From: Diphasiastrum complanatum
Lineage: Eukaryota > Streptophyta > Lycopodiopsida > Lycopodiales > Lycopodiaceae
Length of the DNA: 64,000 nt
Reading direction: 5' to 3'
Assembly: GCA_029204225.1 (NCBI GenBank)
Contig: MU831909.1
Span: forward strand, 33,181-97,180
Shown here: piece by piece, positions 29,041 to 40,900 of the stretch
How positions within the stretch are numbered: the stretch's first letter is position 1
Layout of the letters: every line of letters starts with the position of its first letter
Notes under the pieces: generated by a model
Databases searched by the model: none
What the model was told of the DNA's origin: nothing
The model's input: only the letters and a program-made list of their open reading frames with translations
Position numbers and translations under genes: made by a program

Positions 29041-31467
29041 CAGAATTTGTATTTGATTCCTACACAAAGTAGCATGCTGGATCATCCATAAACCAAGATG
29101 GTGGCTATCTGGGTCGATTTGTCCTTCTGGTTGAAATTCGACCCTCTGATGTAATTCGATTTGTTGAGATTCTGACTCATTTTTTGAGTCAATATCAATT
29201 TTTGGTTGTTCGACCCTGGTTTTGGAAATTGACTGTTCGACCCTGGGCTCGGAATTTTGTGCAGCCTTCTCTTTGTGGTCGAAAAATTGGTCTTCCAGAA
29301 AAGTGACATTTCTATTTGTGAATGCTTTGTGAGTGTCCAGGTTGTAGAGCTTGTATGCCTTCTGATCTGGAGAGTAGCCAATAAAAATAAATTTGTGGCT
29401 GTTCGACCCTCTATTCGGATTTTTCTATTGATTAGCAGAAATCCGATTGAAAGCTTTGCATCCAAACACTCTCTACACCTCACAAGGTGTCTTGCCATTC
29501 AGGGCTTTCTTGATGGATCGATTTTGTAAGTAGGCTGTTGTAGTAATAACTTTTGTCCAGAATTTCTTTGGAAGAGAGGCATGGGCCAGCATGCTCTTGG
29601 CACTAGCAATGAGTGTCTGATTCTTCCCTTGAGCTGCACCTTTGGACGCACCTTTGGACTAAGGTGAGTCACTGATTTGTAGTTGTATTCTGTTGGCCTT
29701 GCAATAGACTTTGAACTCGGTGGAGATAAATACTCCCCCTCCATCAAAGCGTAGAGCTTTGATTCTTCTCTGGTTCGAATTTTTTGCTGATGTCTTGAAC
29801 TACATCAAGAATTTGAAGGTATCGGATTTTTCCTTCAAGAAATAAGTTGTAGTCCTCCGAGAAGTCATCAATAAAAGTCAATAAGTAGATAGCTCCCCCT
29901 GTGGAAATACTATGCATAGGGCCACAAATGTCCATGTGTAAAAGATCTAGCAAATTTCTAGAAGCATGGACTGTATCGAAAATTGTAGGACTTCTAGCAT
30001 GCTTGCTGATTATACAGCTTTTGCATGAAGGATCAGATTTGCTACTTGGAGACTAATCTTCTACTGAATTCTGTTTGGACATTTGTTGAATATTATTACA
30101 ATTGTGATGGCCTAATCTGAAATGCAAAGGCATTTCAGTTGATTCCAAAGAAGAAGTGTAAAGAGCTTGACATTTAGAAGAATTGTAGTGGCTGCTTTTG
30201 TAAAGATTGCCACTCCTTCTCCCGAACTTTTCGGGACTTGTCAAAAATTGTACAGCCTTGTGTGTCGAATTCGACCTTTTGACCCAAATCTGTAATTCTG
30301 CTAACTGAGAGCAGATTTTTGGTCATATTTGAAACGTGGAGAACGTTGGTCAGCGACTTGACTTCACCCCTCTGAAATTCAATCTTGACTGTTCTTTCAC
30401 CCTCAATACTATGTTTTGAGTTGTCACCAAGTTGTACAATTTGAGAGTGGGTGTATGATTGATAGTCCTTGAACTAGTCCTTGTGGTGAGTCATATGTTG
30501 AGTTGCTCCCGAGTCTAGGTACTAGGAATCGATATCCTAATTTTTTCACCTTTGGTCAAGAAGACTGCTTCATCTTCATTTTGTTGTTGGATCGAAAAAC
30601 TGGATGAAGCAGAATTTGCTTGTTGTTGGACCTGTTTCTTCTTCTCATTGTTGAATTTTAAATTTCTGCAATCCTTGATAATATGGCCAGTTCTCTTACA
30701 ATATTTGCAAAATAGACTCTGCTTTGGCTGGAATGATGAAGACTCAAAATTCGACCCTAAGCCAAAATTTGACCTTGAGGAAAAATTTGACCTAGAGTGA
30801 AAATCTGACCCAGAGTGCGTGTTGCTCCTTTTGTCAAGATAATTTGACTGTGTAGATCTGTTTGATCTAAACTTTTGATTTTTGGAATATAGAAGTTGAG
30901 GATCCGACCTAAGGAGGTTGCAGATTTTCTGACTTCCTCTTGTAGGAGCAATGAAATCACTCTTGAAAGGGTGAGATGCTCCTGGATCAAAATTGCCAAG
31001 ATCCAATTTTCATAGGCTTCAGGTAGACTCGAAAATAGAGTCATAATAGCATCGAAATCTTCAATAACTGAGCCAGTTGCATCCATTTGCTCCAGAAGTG
31101 TTTTGAAAGTGATGAGATGGCTCAAGACACTTTCTGCTTTAGACATCTTTATGTTGAAGAATTTCTTCCTCAAATGTAATTTGGATGCGGTATCCCTTAT
31201 ACCATGGAGATTTGCTAGGATGTCCCATGCATCCTTAGCAATCTGAACAGCACTTATGTGAATGTTGAGGGTGATGTAGGCAAATGCCTTGCCATCTTTT
31301 AGTCTCCATTTGGTGATAGTGGCTGCATCACCCTCTGGTTTAACCTCTGTGCCATCAACGATTTCCCACAGATCCTTGGCCAATAGTATGGTCTTCATTT
31401 TGAACTTCCAGATATGGCAGTTACTATCGAGTCTCTCAATGACAGAAGAACTAGAAGGTACATCCAT
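29041..31467 (-). pseudogene. Ty1/copia gag to integrase of the minus element
   Basis: gag starts at 31467 (MDVPSSSSVIERLDSNCHIW) and runs with the UBN2-type motifs WEIVDGTEV and YENWILAILIQE. A Ser/Asn-rich stretch follows, with a short repeat (SRSNFSSRSNFGLGSNF), then a zinc knuckle CKYCKRTGHIIKDC (30710-30670). Then come the pre-integrase GHHNCNNIQQMSKQ (about 30110), the integrase start LDLLHMDICGPMHSISTGGA (29953) and the post-integrase region with FIGYSPDQKAYKLY in broken frames to about 29082. Several frameshifts and stops; no RT. Confidence 0.8.
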
Positions 31468-31564
31468 TTTGGTTGAGTGAGATCGTTGGTAGATATGATG
31501 ATTTCATAATACTGTTGGTTGCGCGCTTGCTAGAACAACGACTTGGTAGATTACTGAACTGCCC

Positions 31565-31576
31565 GCTCTGATACCA
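31565..31576 (-). other. Primer-binding site of the minus copia
   Basis: Minus-strand TGGTATCAGAGC, directly adjacent to the end of the 5' LTR with no spacer; complementary to initiator tRNA-Met. Confidence 0.85.
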
Positions 31577-32295
31577 TGTTGAAAAGCAGTGGGTCTGTGA
31601 GTGGAAGCTTGAGTGAGAGCGCAGTAGGATCAGAAGGACCACAGTTAGTAGAATGAATGAATCAAAAATGCACAATGGAACAACAACTACAGTGGGACAA
31701 AATATACTCTGATTAATATCCACAAGGAGTACAATCGAATGAAGTGAAAACTTCAGCTGGCTATAGAATGATAACTCTAATCATTGTGTGTGATAACACA
31801 TGCAACGAAACTATCTGAATGAATTGATAGATACGATTATTAGATGTTTTAGATATTATAAGATCAGAAGATTGGAGATGTCAGGAGAAGTTTTATGATG
31901 AAGATATTGCTCTTGATATACTCAAAATATCTACAACTACTTCTTCTACAATTATCATAACCGCCTCATAACTATAATTGTATGTACAACGTAGGCGGAC
32001 TGTCAATGCAAAGTCGTTGAGTTGGATTTTAGACCCGACAATGTTCGAAAATTACATAGATTTGGATTTTTACACAAAGGATCGAAAAATATGTATTGGT
32101 TCGAAAAAATATGCTATGGGTCGAATTTCTCGAGGTTGGAGAAATCAGACCCGATCGAACATGTTCAAAGGCGCTCGAATAATTTAGTGAAGGTTTGAAA
32201 AAATTTTCGAACTGATCCGACCCGTCCCTGGGTCAAAATTTTCCTGCTAAGAAAAAACTCGAGCCTTCTGTTTTCTTGGTTTTGTAAAGTTTTCA
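31577..32295 (-). repeat. Right (5') LTR copy
   Basis: Begins TGTTGAAAAGCAGTGGG directly after the primer-binding site and ends AAGTTTTCA. Confidence 0.8.
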
Positions 32296-32800
32296 AGATG
32301 CTCATTAACAAATGGATTTGAGGTTGAGCATCGACAATATGCACTTGATGAGCAAGTTTAAAATGGTGAATGGATTACTAGGCTTGTATGAAGTACAAGA
32401 CTCAATTTGTGGGGGTTGCATGATATAAACAACACCATAGGGAGAAATTCAAGAAGGGTGGAGTGGAGTTCATCCATAGTGACCTATACGATCCAATGAA
32501 CATCATGTCACTGGGTGGAGCTTACTATCTCATGACGTTCATGAATTATTGCTCTAAAAAGACATGGATCCATTCTTGAACAGCAAATCTGCTTGGTGGA
32601 GAACTAGATGGATGCATGCATTAAGGTGCTAAGGTTAGATAGAGGGGCAGATACAAATCAAGTGAATTTGAAGATTTTTGCAAGGAATATGGGATCAAGA
32701 GATAGTTCACTCAAGCACACGACATAGCAATGGAGTAGTGGAAAAGAAGAATTGCACCATTGTGACTCTTTACAATTAAAAGGTAAACAAACTTAGTTCG
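32296..32800 (+). pseudogene. Right part of the split + strand copia copy
   Basis: Broken frames read KFKMVNGLLGL, SICGGCM, FIHSDLYDPMNIMSLGGAYY and FEDFCKEYGIKR, that is zinc-binding end plus integrase core of a copia element. It continues the piece at 26640-26816. Confidence 0.65.
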
Positions 32801-34340
32801 ATTCAGCTATTTAAGGTAAACACAAATAAAATGACTTAGATATGCTATAAATCAAATACACATGTACATCAGACCATTGTAATATTTGAAAAAATTGGTA
32901 AAATCCAAAAACATGTGTATAACATATTTAAAATTATATGAATATGAACCCAGAATGATCAAATGATCTTACTAATCTTCTTCTCACTATATTGCCTACA
33001 ACTTTGTCTTAATCTATTAAACGTGAACAAAAACACACCACTACTATCACTTAATATCTAACTGTATACGGTGTACCACCAAATGCTCAACAATGTGTTA
33101 GAAGTGCATTTTCTCAAGATGAAGTAACCTCAAGATGGTAGTTGAGAGTTAGGCTACCCAAATAACAATGTGACCTGCAATAAGACAGTTCAAGATGATA
33201 CTCAAGATTTAAGTGGTGGGATCAACAAAGTTAACGTCACCTCAAGATGGGTCAAAGATAACACTTAGGATTTTGGCTGCTTAAATGATGTGTGAAGTAC
33301 ACGAATTTATCACTATAGGAATTCAAGATTGTAGGGACTTGTCATATTGATCAGTGGTTTCAAGTGTGGGTGTTGTCAAGATGTGTGTGTGTGTGTTGAG
33401 CTTGAGAGATTGAAGTTTGAGTATGAAGAAAAATTCATAAAAAGAATCATTGTGAGTCAAAGCCAATGGTTAGACAAACTGAACAATGTTATAGCATTGT
33501 ATATCGCTAGAACAATCTACGGATAAACAAAATCAAAGTAAAAAAAGCCATTAATCAAGATGATTATGAAATTTATTTTTTTTGAAATTTTAACACCGAG
33601 CTGTAGAAAAATAAGAACAACCAAGCAAAAGCGAATAAAATGAAATTCTAGACGGATTGTTGTCAAGATGACATTGCTTTGCCCTTTTTGTTTCTTACAC
33701 ATGAAGACTATTTATTGGCTAATAGATTATCGCATGAGGTCACGATTTGATGTCAAAAATCTTTGCAAAGACATTGTAAAGCATAACATGATCGGTTTTG
33801 ATCAATCATTGGTTGTATTCAACAAAGATACCTAGGGGAAGAGCCCCATCTTGTCCCTTTATGTTGTTCTATGTGATGTGGTATACAACGAATTTAATTG
33901 ATCTCATTGCAAATTGTTGACAGGCACATGGGTTGATGCCAGTGATATTTGATATCCTTCGTTGCGATTTCATAACATGGTATTTGAGCTTGGGCCACAT
34001 GGATCCATAGTCTCCAAAAGAAGTTTCTCATGCATGACTATCACACTTTGGAGCATCAAGTGGCTTCTAGAGTAGGTTAGCAATGCTCCAAATGCTATGG
34101 TTAAATGGCGAGCTTGAACTGTGTGGTTAGGTTGTTGGCAGCGCAATGAAAATTGCTTATTGACCCAACAAGTGCCGATCACAATGGGTAACACCCACAC
34201 CAATGAAATTATACCGTGTTCGCAAGCAAACATGGCAAAAGTCATCGACGCATGCACTACTTCCTTTTGCACATTTTGAATGGTTTGGATGTCCACAATA
34301 GCCCATATGTTTGATTGCTAGTAGGAAAGATAATAATAGT
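32801..34340. other. Intergenic AT-rich sequence
   Basis: No gene recognised. A short (GT)n run lies at about 33378-33396. Confidence 0.5.
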
Positions 34341-34364
34341 GTTTATATGGTGGTTTTATATTCT

Positions 34365-34420
34365 AAAACCTAACCCTAACCCTAATCCGAATTCTACGGT
34401 TAAACCCCTAAACTTCAAAC
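34365..34420. promoter_or_regulatory. Telo-box cluster upstream of TRM5
   Basis: AACCTAACCCTAACCCTAAT at about 34368, then AAACCCCTAAAC nearby; further TTAGGG-type copies at 34748-34760, 34973 and 35172. In plants, AAACCCTAA telo-boxes are common in promoters and first introns of translation-related genes. Position 0.4 kb before the TRM5 ATG fits such a role; regulatory function is inferred. Confidence 0.45.
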
Positions 34421-34798
34421 AGGCCGTAGGCCAAACCAAACGAGCTGCTATCGAATGTTTTGATGAGCGGAATTGAGGTGAAGAGTTTGGGGGAGGCAGC
34501 AATTGAGCTAGCAAGCTTCTGCTTCCTGATTTCTGCTTTGGGCATTTCGGTTCACGTACGTCACAATCCATGTATGTTTTTCATGTGTGTTCTTAAAAGA
34601 TCAATCTTCCACAGGAAACAAGCCAGCAATTAAGCAGGCTTCTGCTGTATATCAATATGCTTTTTGTGCTGTCCGTTTCAATTCATGTCTTTCTTTCATG
34701 TCCTTTGCAGGCATCAATACTAAACAGGGTTGTTTTGTTTTCTTTTTAGGGTTAGGGTTATCCATAGACAAAGTGGCCTAGGTCTTTGTGTGGACAGG

Positions 34799-34935
34799 AT
34801 GGAGGAAGGAGCAAAGGAGCTGGGAACACAGGATGAGGAAATTTTGAATGAATCAAAATTTACAAAGCGCATGCAGGTTCATGCTGTGTCGGTTCCAAAG
34901 CATATGAGCCAAATTGCTGCAAGGATTTTGTCAGG
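34799..34935 (+). other. TRM5: TRM5 exon 1
   Basis: Starts ATGGAGGAAGGAGC; encodes [20 protein letters not shown] and ends ARILSG with donor GTACGC. The two leftover bases join with the first base of 45915 to make one codon, giving [13 protein letters not shown] as in plant TRM5. An in-frame ATG also exists upstream at 34730, so a longer N-terminus is possible. Confidence 0.85.
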
Positions 34936-37900
34936 GTACGCTTGCTTTTGGTTGTAATACTGAAGCTTACGTTTAGGGTTAGAGCTTAGGATTTTGTCAG
35001 TGCTTATTTCGATTATTTAGCTTAAGTTTTGATACGGTTCAGGGTTTGAATTGTTCTTTGTTGCAAATTGCAACTTTGTGTAGTGATCACAACACAGTAA
35101 ATGTGGTCATGTTCAATGTCAAGTGTAGCAATGCTCTTTACACATTGGTAGTTTGTACTTTAGATTGATCTTAGGGTTTTACATTTATGCTTGCGCTCCG
35201 AGATTTTCTTACAAAGGAAAAAAAAAACCATATCCTGAGAGTTAATATCAAAGAACTAACAACCATATGCCAGAGTTTAAAATAGCTTAAATGTTAACAT
35301 CTTCAGGATGGACTGTAGCTTTGTGTTTTCAGGTGGGGGAGATCAGATGAGAATAACAGCCATCTCTGATTACATCGCATGCATCCCATTTCTGGGTGGA
35401 AGAGCTACGTCAGCCATCAGCAAGTGTTCATTGCTTAAATTTACAGGCCCACAAAGAACTGCTGGTAGATATTTTAGTTTTGTCAATCAAGATATCATAA
35501 AAAATGATGCATGAAAACCATTTACAACCCATCATACAATCGTTTTGTGTAAGAGCAATCGATATTCTCACTCAATTTTTATATCATATATTGTTTTTCT
35601 TGAGACCTTCACTGGTAGTTTGGATAATTTGAAATTACAGTGAGCCCTTGTCAAATGACTAAATAAACCGGCGGGATTTGTGGTATAGGTTAAGCGCACA
35701 CAACACATATAGGTGTGAAGAAAATTGGCATTGCTTGCATGAATTTCTTCGATTGATTCATCCTGAGAGTTATTTCCTGGCTTATTCTTTCTGAACTCTT
35801 CCTGAACCACTGACTCTCAAGCTACAGTTGGATCTTAAGCCTTCCTAATACAAATTCCAAATTTATATAACACCATATATATATATATATATATATATAT
35901 ATCATAGGTCCCGCGGTACTGGGTACCGCGGGACCGTACTGGTACCGCGGTACCATGTTGGTACCGCGGTACCATAATATAATATATTATTTAATATTTT
36001 TTTTAATTTTTTTTAACCTAAATTACCCGGCCCCCTCGCATTTCATCAAAAATGTTTTTGCGCCCTCCTCCGCCCTGCCATCGCTACTGTTTCTACCTGC
36101 CTGCCTTCGATTCCTTGCGTCGCCCTTCGCCCACGCATTGCCCTGCCTTGCATCTGACTTGCTTCGCCCTGTCTTCGCCCATTTTCAGCGTCTCTCACAC
36201 AGTGTACCCTGCTGTTTTTTGTCCAGCGTTCCATCCTTGCAGCTTTCGCTTCATCTGCATTTTGTCCTTAGTTTTCTCCATCGCAATGGTGCAATCCGAC
36301 CTTTCCGGTCTGTGGGACGAGGTAGACATTGTCAGGCGGGTTGCCGACAAGGCCAACAAGACTGGTCAAAAGATCGTGCGCTGCCGATACTGTCTCGTCG
36401 AGTTTGCTGCATCCCTCACTCGCCTTAAAGGCCATCTGCTCGGTGCATGCGCCAAAAATGGTACCACCTTGAATGCTGCCCCTTGTGGCAGCATGACCGT
36501 CCCTGACAGGCAGCGACTACTGGACACCTACGGGCCGCGGCTCGTGGCAGGGGAGAACACCATTTCGGAGGGCATTCTCCGATTTTGCACCGCTCCTTAT
36601 GTGGCTGACCCATAGTTGCTGCCTGCTTGGCTGGCACGCACGAGGAGAGGGAGTGCATCCTCCTCCGGTCCCTTTGCCCCTCATCCCCCTCAGACAGTTC
36701 TGCCTCACGCACCCCCATCTGCTCAGATTCCGGTGGATCCCGTCCCATCGCGTCCACCAGTTGCCACTGCGGTTCCACCACCACCCACTGTTGCTCGCAC
36801 TCCACCAGTCTACGACTTTCTCATGGACTCTCCGCCACCCGAGCAGGCCCAGGATGGTACCGGGCCTTCGAGGATGTGGAAGAGATCCCTTCCTCCTTCC
36901 CTTCCCATCCGGATGACCTCCTCAGCTAGCAGTTTTCGTACCTCATGCCAGATGTTGCCCCTCCACCAGTGCACCCCACCTATGCTGTTGCACCCATCCC
37001 TGCCAGTGCATCCCACTCTCCCCATTCCACGTCTACAGCCGATGCATCCACCAGTGCCCAGCCTGTCGCGTCATCGTCCATTCCCGTCACGGTTGGTGCA
37101 CCGTGCTGGAGGTCCACCACCCGTCGCCCACCAGGGAGAGCCCTCGTGCAGCAGACCATTCGCGGCGCGCATCAGCCGCACATGGACAGAGAGGCCACAC
37201 AGGCCGTGGCCAGTCTGATTTACGAGCTGAACCTGCCCTTCGCCATCACCGACTCTGAGCCCTTCAGAAGGGCCTTCCGCCTTGCACAGTCTGTCAGCCC
37301 TAGCTGGAGAGTCCCTAGTTCAGAGGTTGTTCGCACACACATGCTGAGGGATAGGGTTGAGTCCTTGTCTAGAGAGATGGAGCCTCTGCGTCGGCACTGG
37401 GCCACTTACGGTTGTAGCATCATGTCCGATGGCTGGACTGATGTCAGGAGGAGGCCGATCCTCAACATACTGGTCTCCAGCTGCATGGGCACACAGTTTT
37501 TGAGGGCAGTGGATTGCAGCAGGGGGGAGAGAGTCATATCTGCAGAGTTCATGTTTGATGTCATCAGGTCTTCCATCCTAGCCATAGGCCCACAGCATGT
37601 CGTCACGGTGGTGACGGACAATGCCACGAATTGCATTCAGATGGGTGTACTGCTAGAGGCCGAGTTCCCTCATATTGTTCATTCCCCCTGTGCAGCCCAC
37701 GGCATAGACCTTCTGATGGGGGACATTGGAGCACTTCCCTGGGTTAGAGCCATCGTCCGGGAGGCCCTCTTCCTGGTGACTTTTGTCACCAGAAAGAGGC
37801 GTGTTCTTGCCATGTTCCGGGTGTTCAGCCATCTGGACCTCCGTAAGCCAGCTCCCACGCGCTTTGCATTCGACTTGGTGGTCATCGACCGTTTGATCAG

Positions 37901-40900
37901 GTGCAGGGCCCAGCTTCTACAGATGGTTGCCAGTGATCTTTGGGGTGCCAGTACATTTCCGCACACTGAGGATGGGGAGCACTTTTCTTCCACGGTGAGG
38001 GGAGACCAGTTCTGGAGGGATGCACAGACATTGTCAGGACTGCTTCGACCACTCTACATTGTGCGCCACATGGCTGATAGCGAGGGGTCGACACTTGGAC
38101 CCGATTGGACAGTTCCTGCAGCTGCCCATCTTGTAGCCAGAGAGGTAAGCGGTACAGTGTTGCAATTGACCTTTATCTTTTCAGTACTTGCTAGTTTGTT
38201 TTTCTGTCAATGTTAAGCTTTTTCTTAATGCCCTAAACCACATGCCCCTCACCTGCAAGATGACAGAGCTGAAGTTCATATGGGAGACGCGGTGGAACTA
38301 CTTCCACAGGAGTATCCACAACGTTGCACACATGCTGCATCCCCTCTTCCTCTCTCTGACACAGATCGCAGACAGGGAGCTCGAGGCCGATTGGCTTCAG
38401 TACATTCACAGGGTGGGTCCACATATAGGTTTGGATCCTATTAGGCTCATGGAGGAGCTCGCTGCATTTCGTTTCGGCATGGGCACATTCGGCCACCCGG
38501 CTGCCCAGGATCCAGAGAGGAGGCAGCTACCCATTACCTGGTGGACCATGTTCGGTAGCACATACCCATCTATACAGCGTCTTGCACTGCGTGTCCTTTC
38601 TCAGGTATGCATCTCATTTTATCCTCCATTTTTGTGTTTCGTTGATTTATTTCAACACCCCCCCTCAATGGCTATTTTGTTCATACCAACACAAGGCATG
38701 CTACGTAACTTTTCAAATTTTTCTCTACTAAGTGCCTTAGTAAAGATATCTGCTGCTTGTTCGTTGGTATCACAGTACTCGAGCTGAATTTCTCCGCTTT
38801 GTATCTTCTCTCGTAAGAAGTGTTGATCCACCTCAATATGCTTCGTACGAGCATGGTACACAGGATTTTTAGCAAGCTGGATGCAACTCTGGCTGTCACA
38901 CTGAAGAATAGTAGGACTATCCTGTGGAATCCGCACCTCCCCAAGAAGTCTCCTGAGCCATATTGCCTCGCAGGTAGCTTTTGCCGCTGCCCTGTACTCA
39001 GCCTCTATCGATGATCAGGTAACTGTGGGCTGTTTCTTGCTACACCCAGAAATGGCCCCTAAACCAAGGTTAAAAGTGTAACCTGTGGTCGACTTTCGAT
39101 CATCCCTATCACCTGCCCAATCCGAATCAGTAAAGCCTCCAAGCTGAAGCTTTCCGTCATCTGTGTACTCAATCCCATAGCAGGTTGTCCCTTTGACATA
39201 CCTCAAAACCCTCTTGGCTGCTTTCCAATGTGCTTCAGTTGGAGAACTCATGAACTGCTTGCTACACCAACCGCATAGGAAATGTCTGGTCTCGTAGTGG
39301 TGAGATAAATCAGGCTACCCACAAGTTGCCTATAAAGAGTCTCGTCCACAAAAGGAGTGCCATCATCTCTGGATGGCTTACTGCTGGTATCAATGGGCGT
39401 GGAAACGGGTTTGCAATCCTGCATGTTGAACCTGTTCAAAACTTCACATGCATAGTTGGCTTGGGAAATAAACACACAGTTTTCCTTTTTTCAAACCTTG
39501 AAACCAAGACAATAGTGGATTAAGCCCAAATCCTTCATCTCGAACTCATTTGACAAATGAGCCTTCACCTTTTCAATAAGCTGCCCATTGTTACCCGTGA
39601 TGACCAAGTCATCCACATAGAGAACTATCAAAACAATGTTCCCATCTTCCTCCTTCACGAACAAGTTGCAATCCGACTGACTCTTTATGAATTGCTCCTT
39701 GGCAAAATAGTCGTCAATACGACTATACCAGGCCTTGGGTGCCTGCTTCAAACCATATAAGGCCTTTTTAAGCCTGCATACCATACTTTCCTTGCCCTTA
39801 GCCTCAAAACCTTGTGGCTGTTCCATGTAGACTTCTTCAGCCAACTGTCCATTAAGAAAAGCACTCTTCACGTCCATTTGATGGACCTCCCAACCAAAAA
39901 ATGCAGCCAATGCTAAAACCAACCTGATAGACGTCATCTTAGCTACCGGTGCAAACGTCTCATCATAGTCCAAGCCCTCCTTCTGTGCATAGCCTTTAGC
40001 AACCAGCCTTGCCTTATGCTTTTCGATGCTCCCATCAGATTTGTATTTGGTCCTGTAGACCCACTTACAGCCAATAGGACGCTTCCCTTTTGGTAACTTC
40101 ACCAAATCCCATGTATCATTCTTGAGAATGGAGTCGTACTCCTCTTGCATAGCATGTTGCCATACCTTCTCATCTGCTGCCTCAACGAATGTATGTGGAT
40201 CTTGTGAATCCAAAATAGTAGTCATAAGTGCATAGTTTGTCTCCTGGTGTTCATGCTGTTGGGCTTGCCTTTGAGACCTCCTAGCCCCTGGATTGCTGCT
40301 CTCTCCCTCATCCAATATCAAACCATCCTGCACAGTTTGCCAATACCACTTGGGAAACTTCTTCCTTGCAGTTGGTGATGAAGACGGTGAATAGGACTCA
40401 ACAGATTTGCCCCTTTCCTTCCGCTTCCTAGCCTCCTCGAATTCTTCCTCTTGATCACTCATATGATCATCCTGAGGCTCCCCAATATATGGATGTGGGT
40501 CATCAAGTATTGGCACAAATTCAATTGTACCGTCCTCCATCTCAAGTTCCTCTATAGGAGGCGTTTGATCTTCTTCAAAGATCACATCTCGACTTATGAT
40601 CCTTTTCTTGCTAGTAAGATCGTAAAGTCTGTAAGCTTTGCTTTCTTCACTGTATGCCAAGAAAATACTCTTTGCTGATTTTGCATCCAGCTTCTTCCTG
40701 CTATCCTTGGGAATATGGGCATAGGCTGTACAACCAAACACTCGCAAAGCGCCTACCTTGGGCTTAATGCCGCTAAATGCCTCTTCTGGAGTCTTGCCTT
40801 CCACAGCTTTTGTTGGACTTCTATTCAACAGAAACACTGCTGTGTGCATTGCCTCGCCCCAAAAAGAGTTGGGCAACCCCTTTGCCTTGAGCATGCACCT

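Larger units (their letters stand above)
26817..32295 (-). mobile_element. LTR-flanked minus-strand copia element, decayed
   Basis: Two direct repeats, 26817-27527 and 31577-32295, start TGT and end CA and match along their whole length with scattered differences. A minus-strand primer-binding site abuts the right repeat, so that one is the 5' LTR. gag and integrase pieces follow leftward to about 29040. RT and RNase H are missing and the left interior instead carries a + strand integrase fragment (27560-28030). No clear target duplication (flanks GTACA and AGATG). Confidence 0.75.
35904..38656 (+). mobile_element. hAT-like transposon, 3'-truncated
   Basis: Left end marked by strong palindromes built on CCGCGG, then a transposase gene. 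The right end (last coding exon with the hAT dimerisation domain, and the right terminal repeat) is missing: sequence changes to a minus copia at about 38657, inside the intron after the exon ending 38604. No remainder was found on the far side of the copia (42840-42900). GC content is clearly higher than in the flanks. Confidence 0.75.

Noticed and set aside
34365-34420. Interstitial telomere or chromosome end
   Set aside because: Only two or three degenerate units, interrupted and followed by a normal gene; telo-box is the better reading.
35308-35514. 68-codon frame in TRM5 intron 1
   Set aside because: No homology recognised; phase and sequence do not fit TRM5, and it is likely chance.
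36425-36805. Minus-strand frames across the hAT gene (also 37679-37993)
   Set aside because: Complementary shadows of the GC-rich transposase exon.
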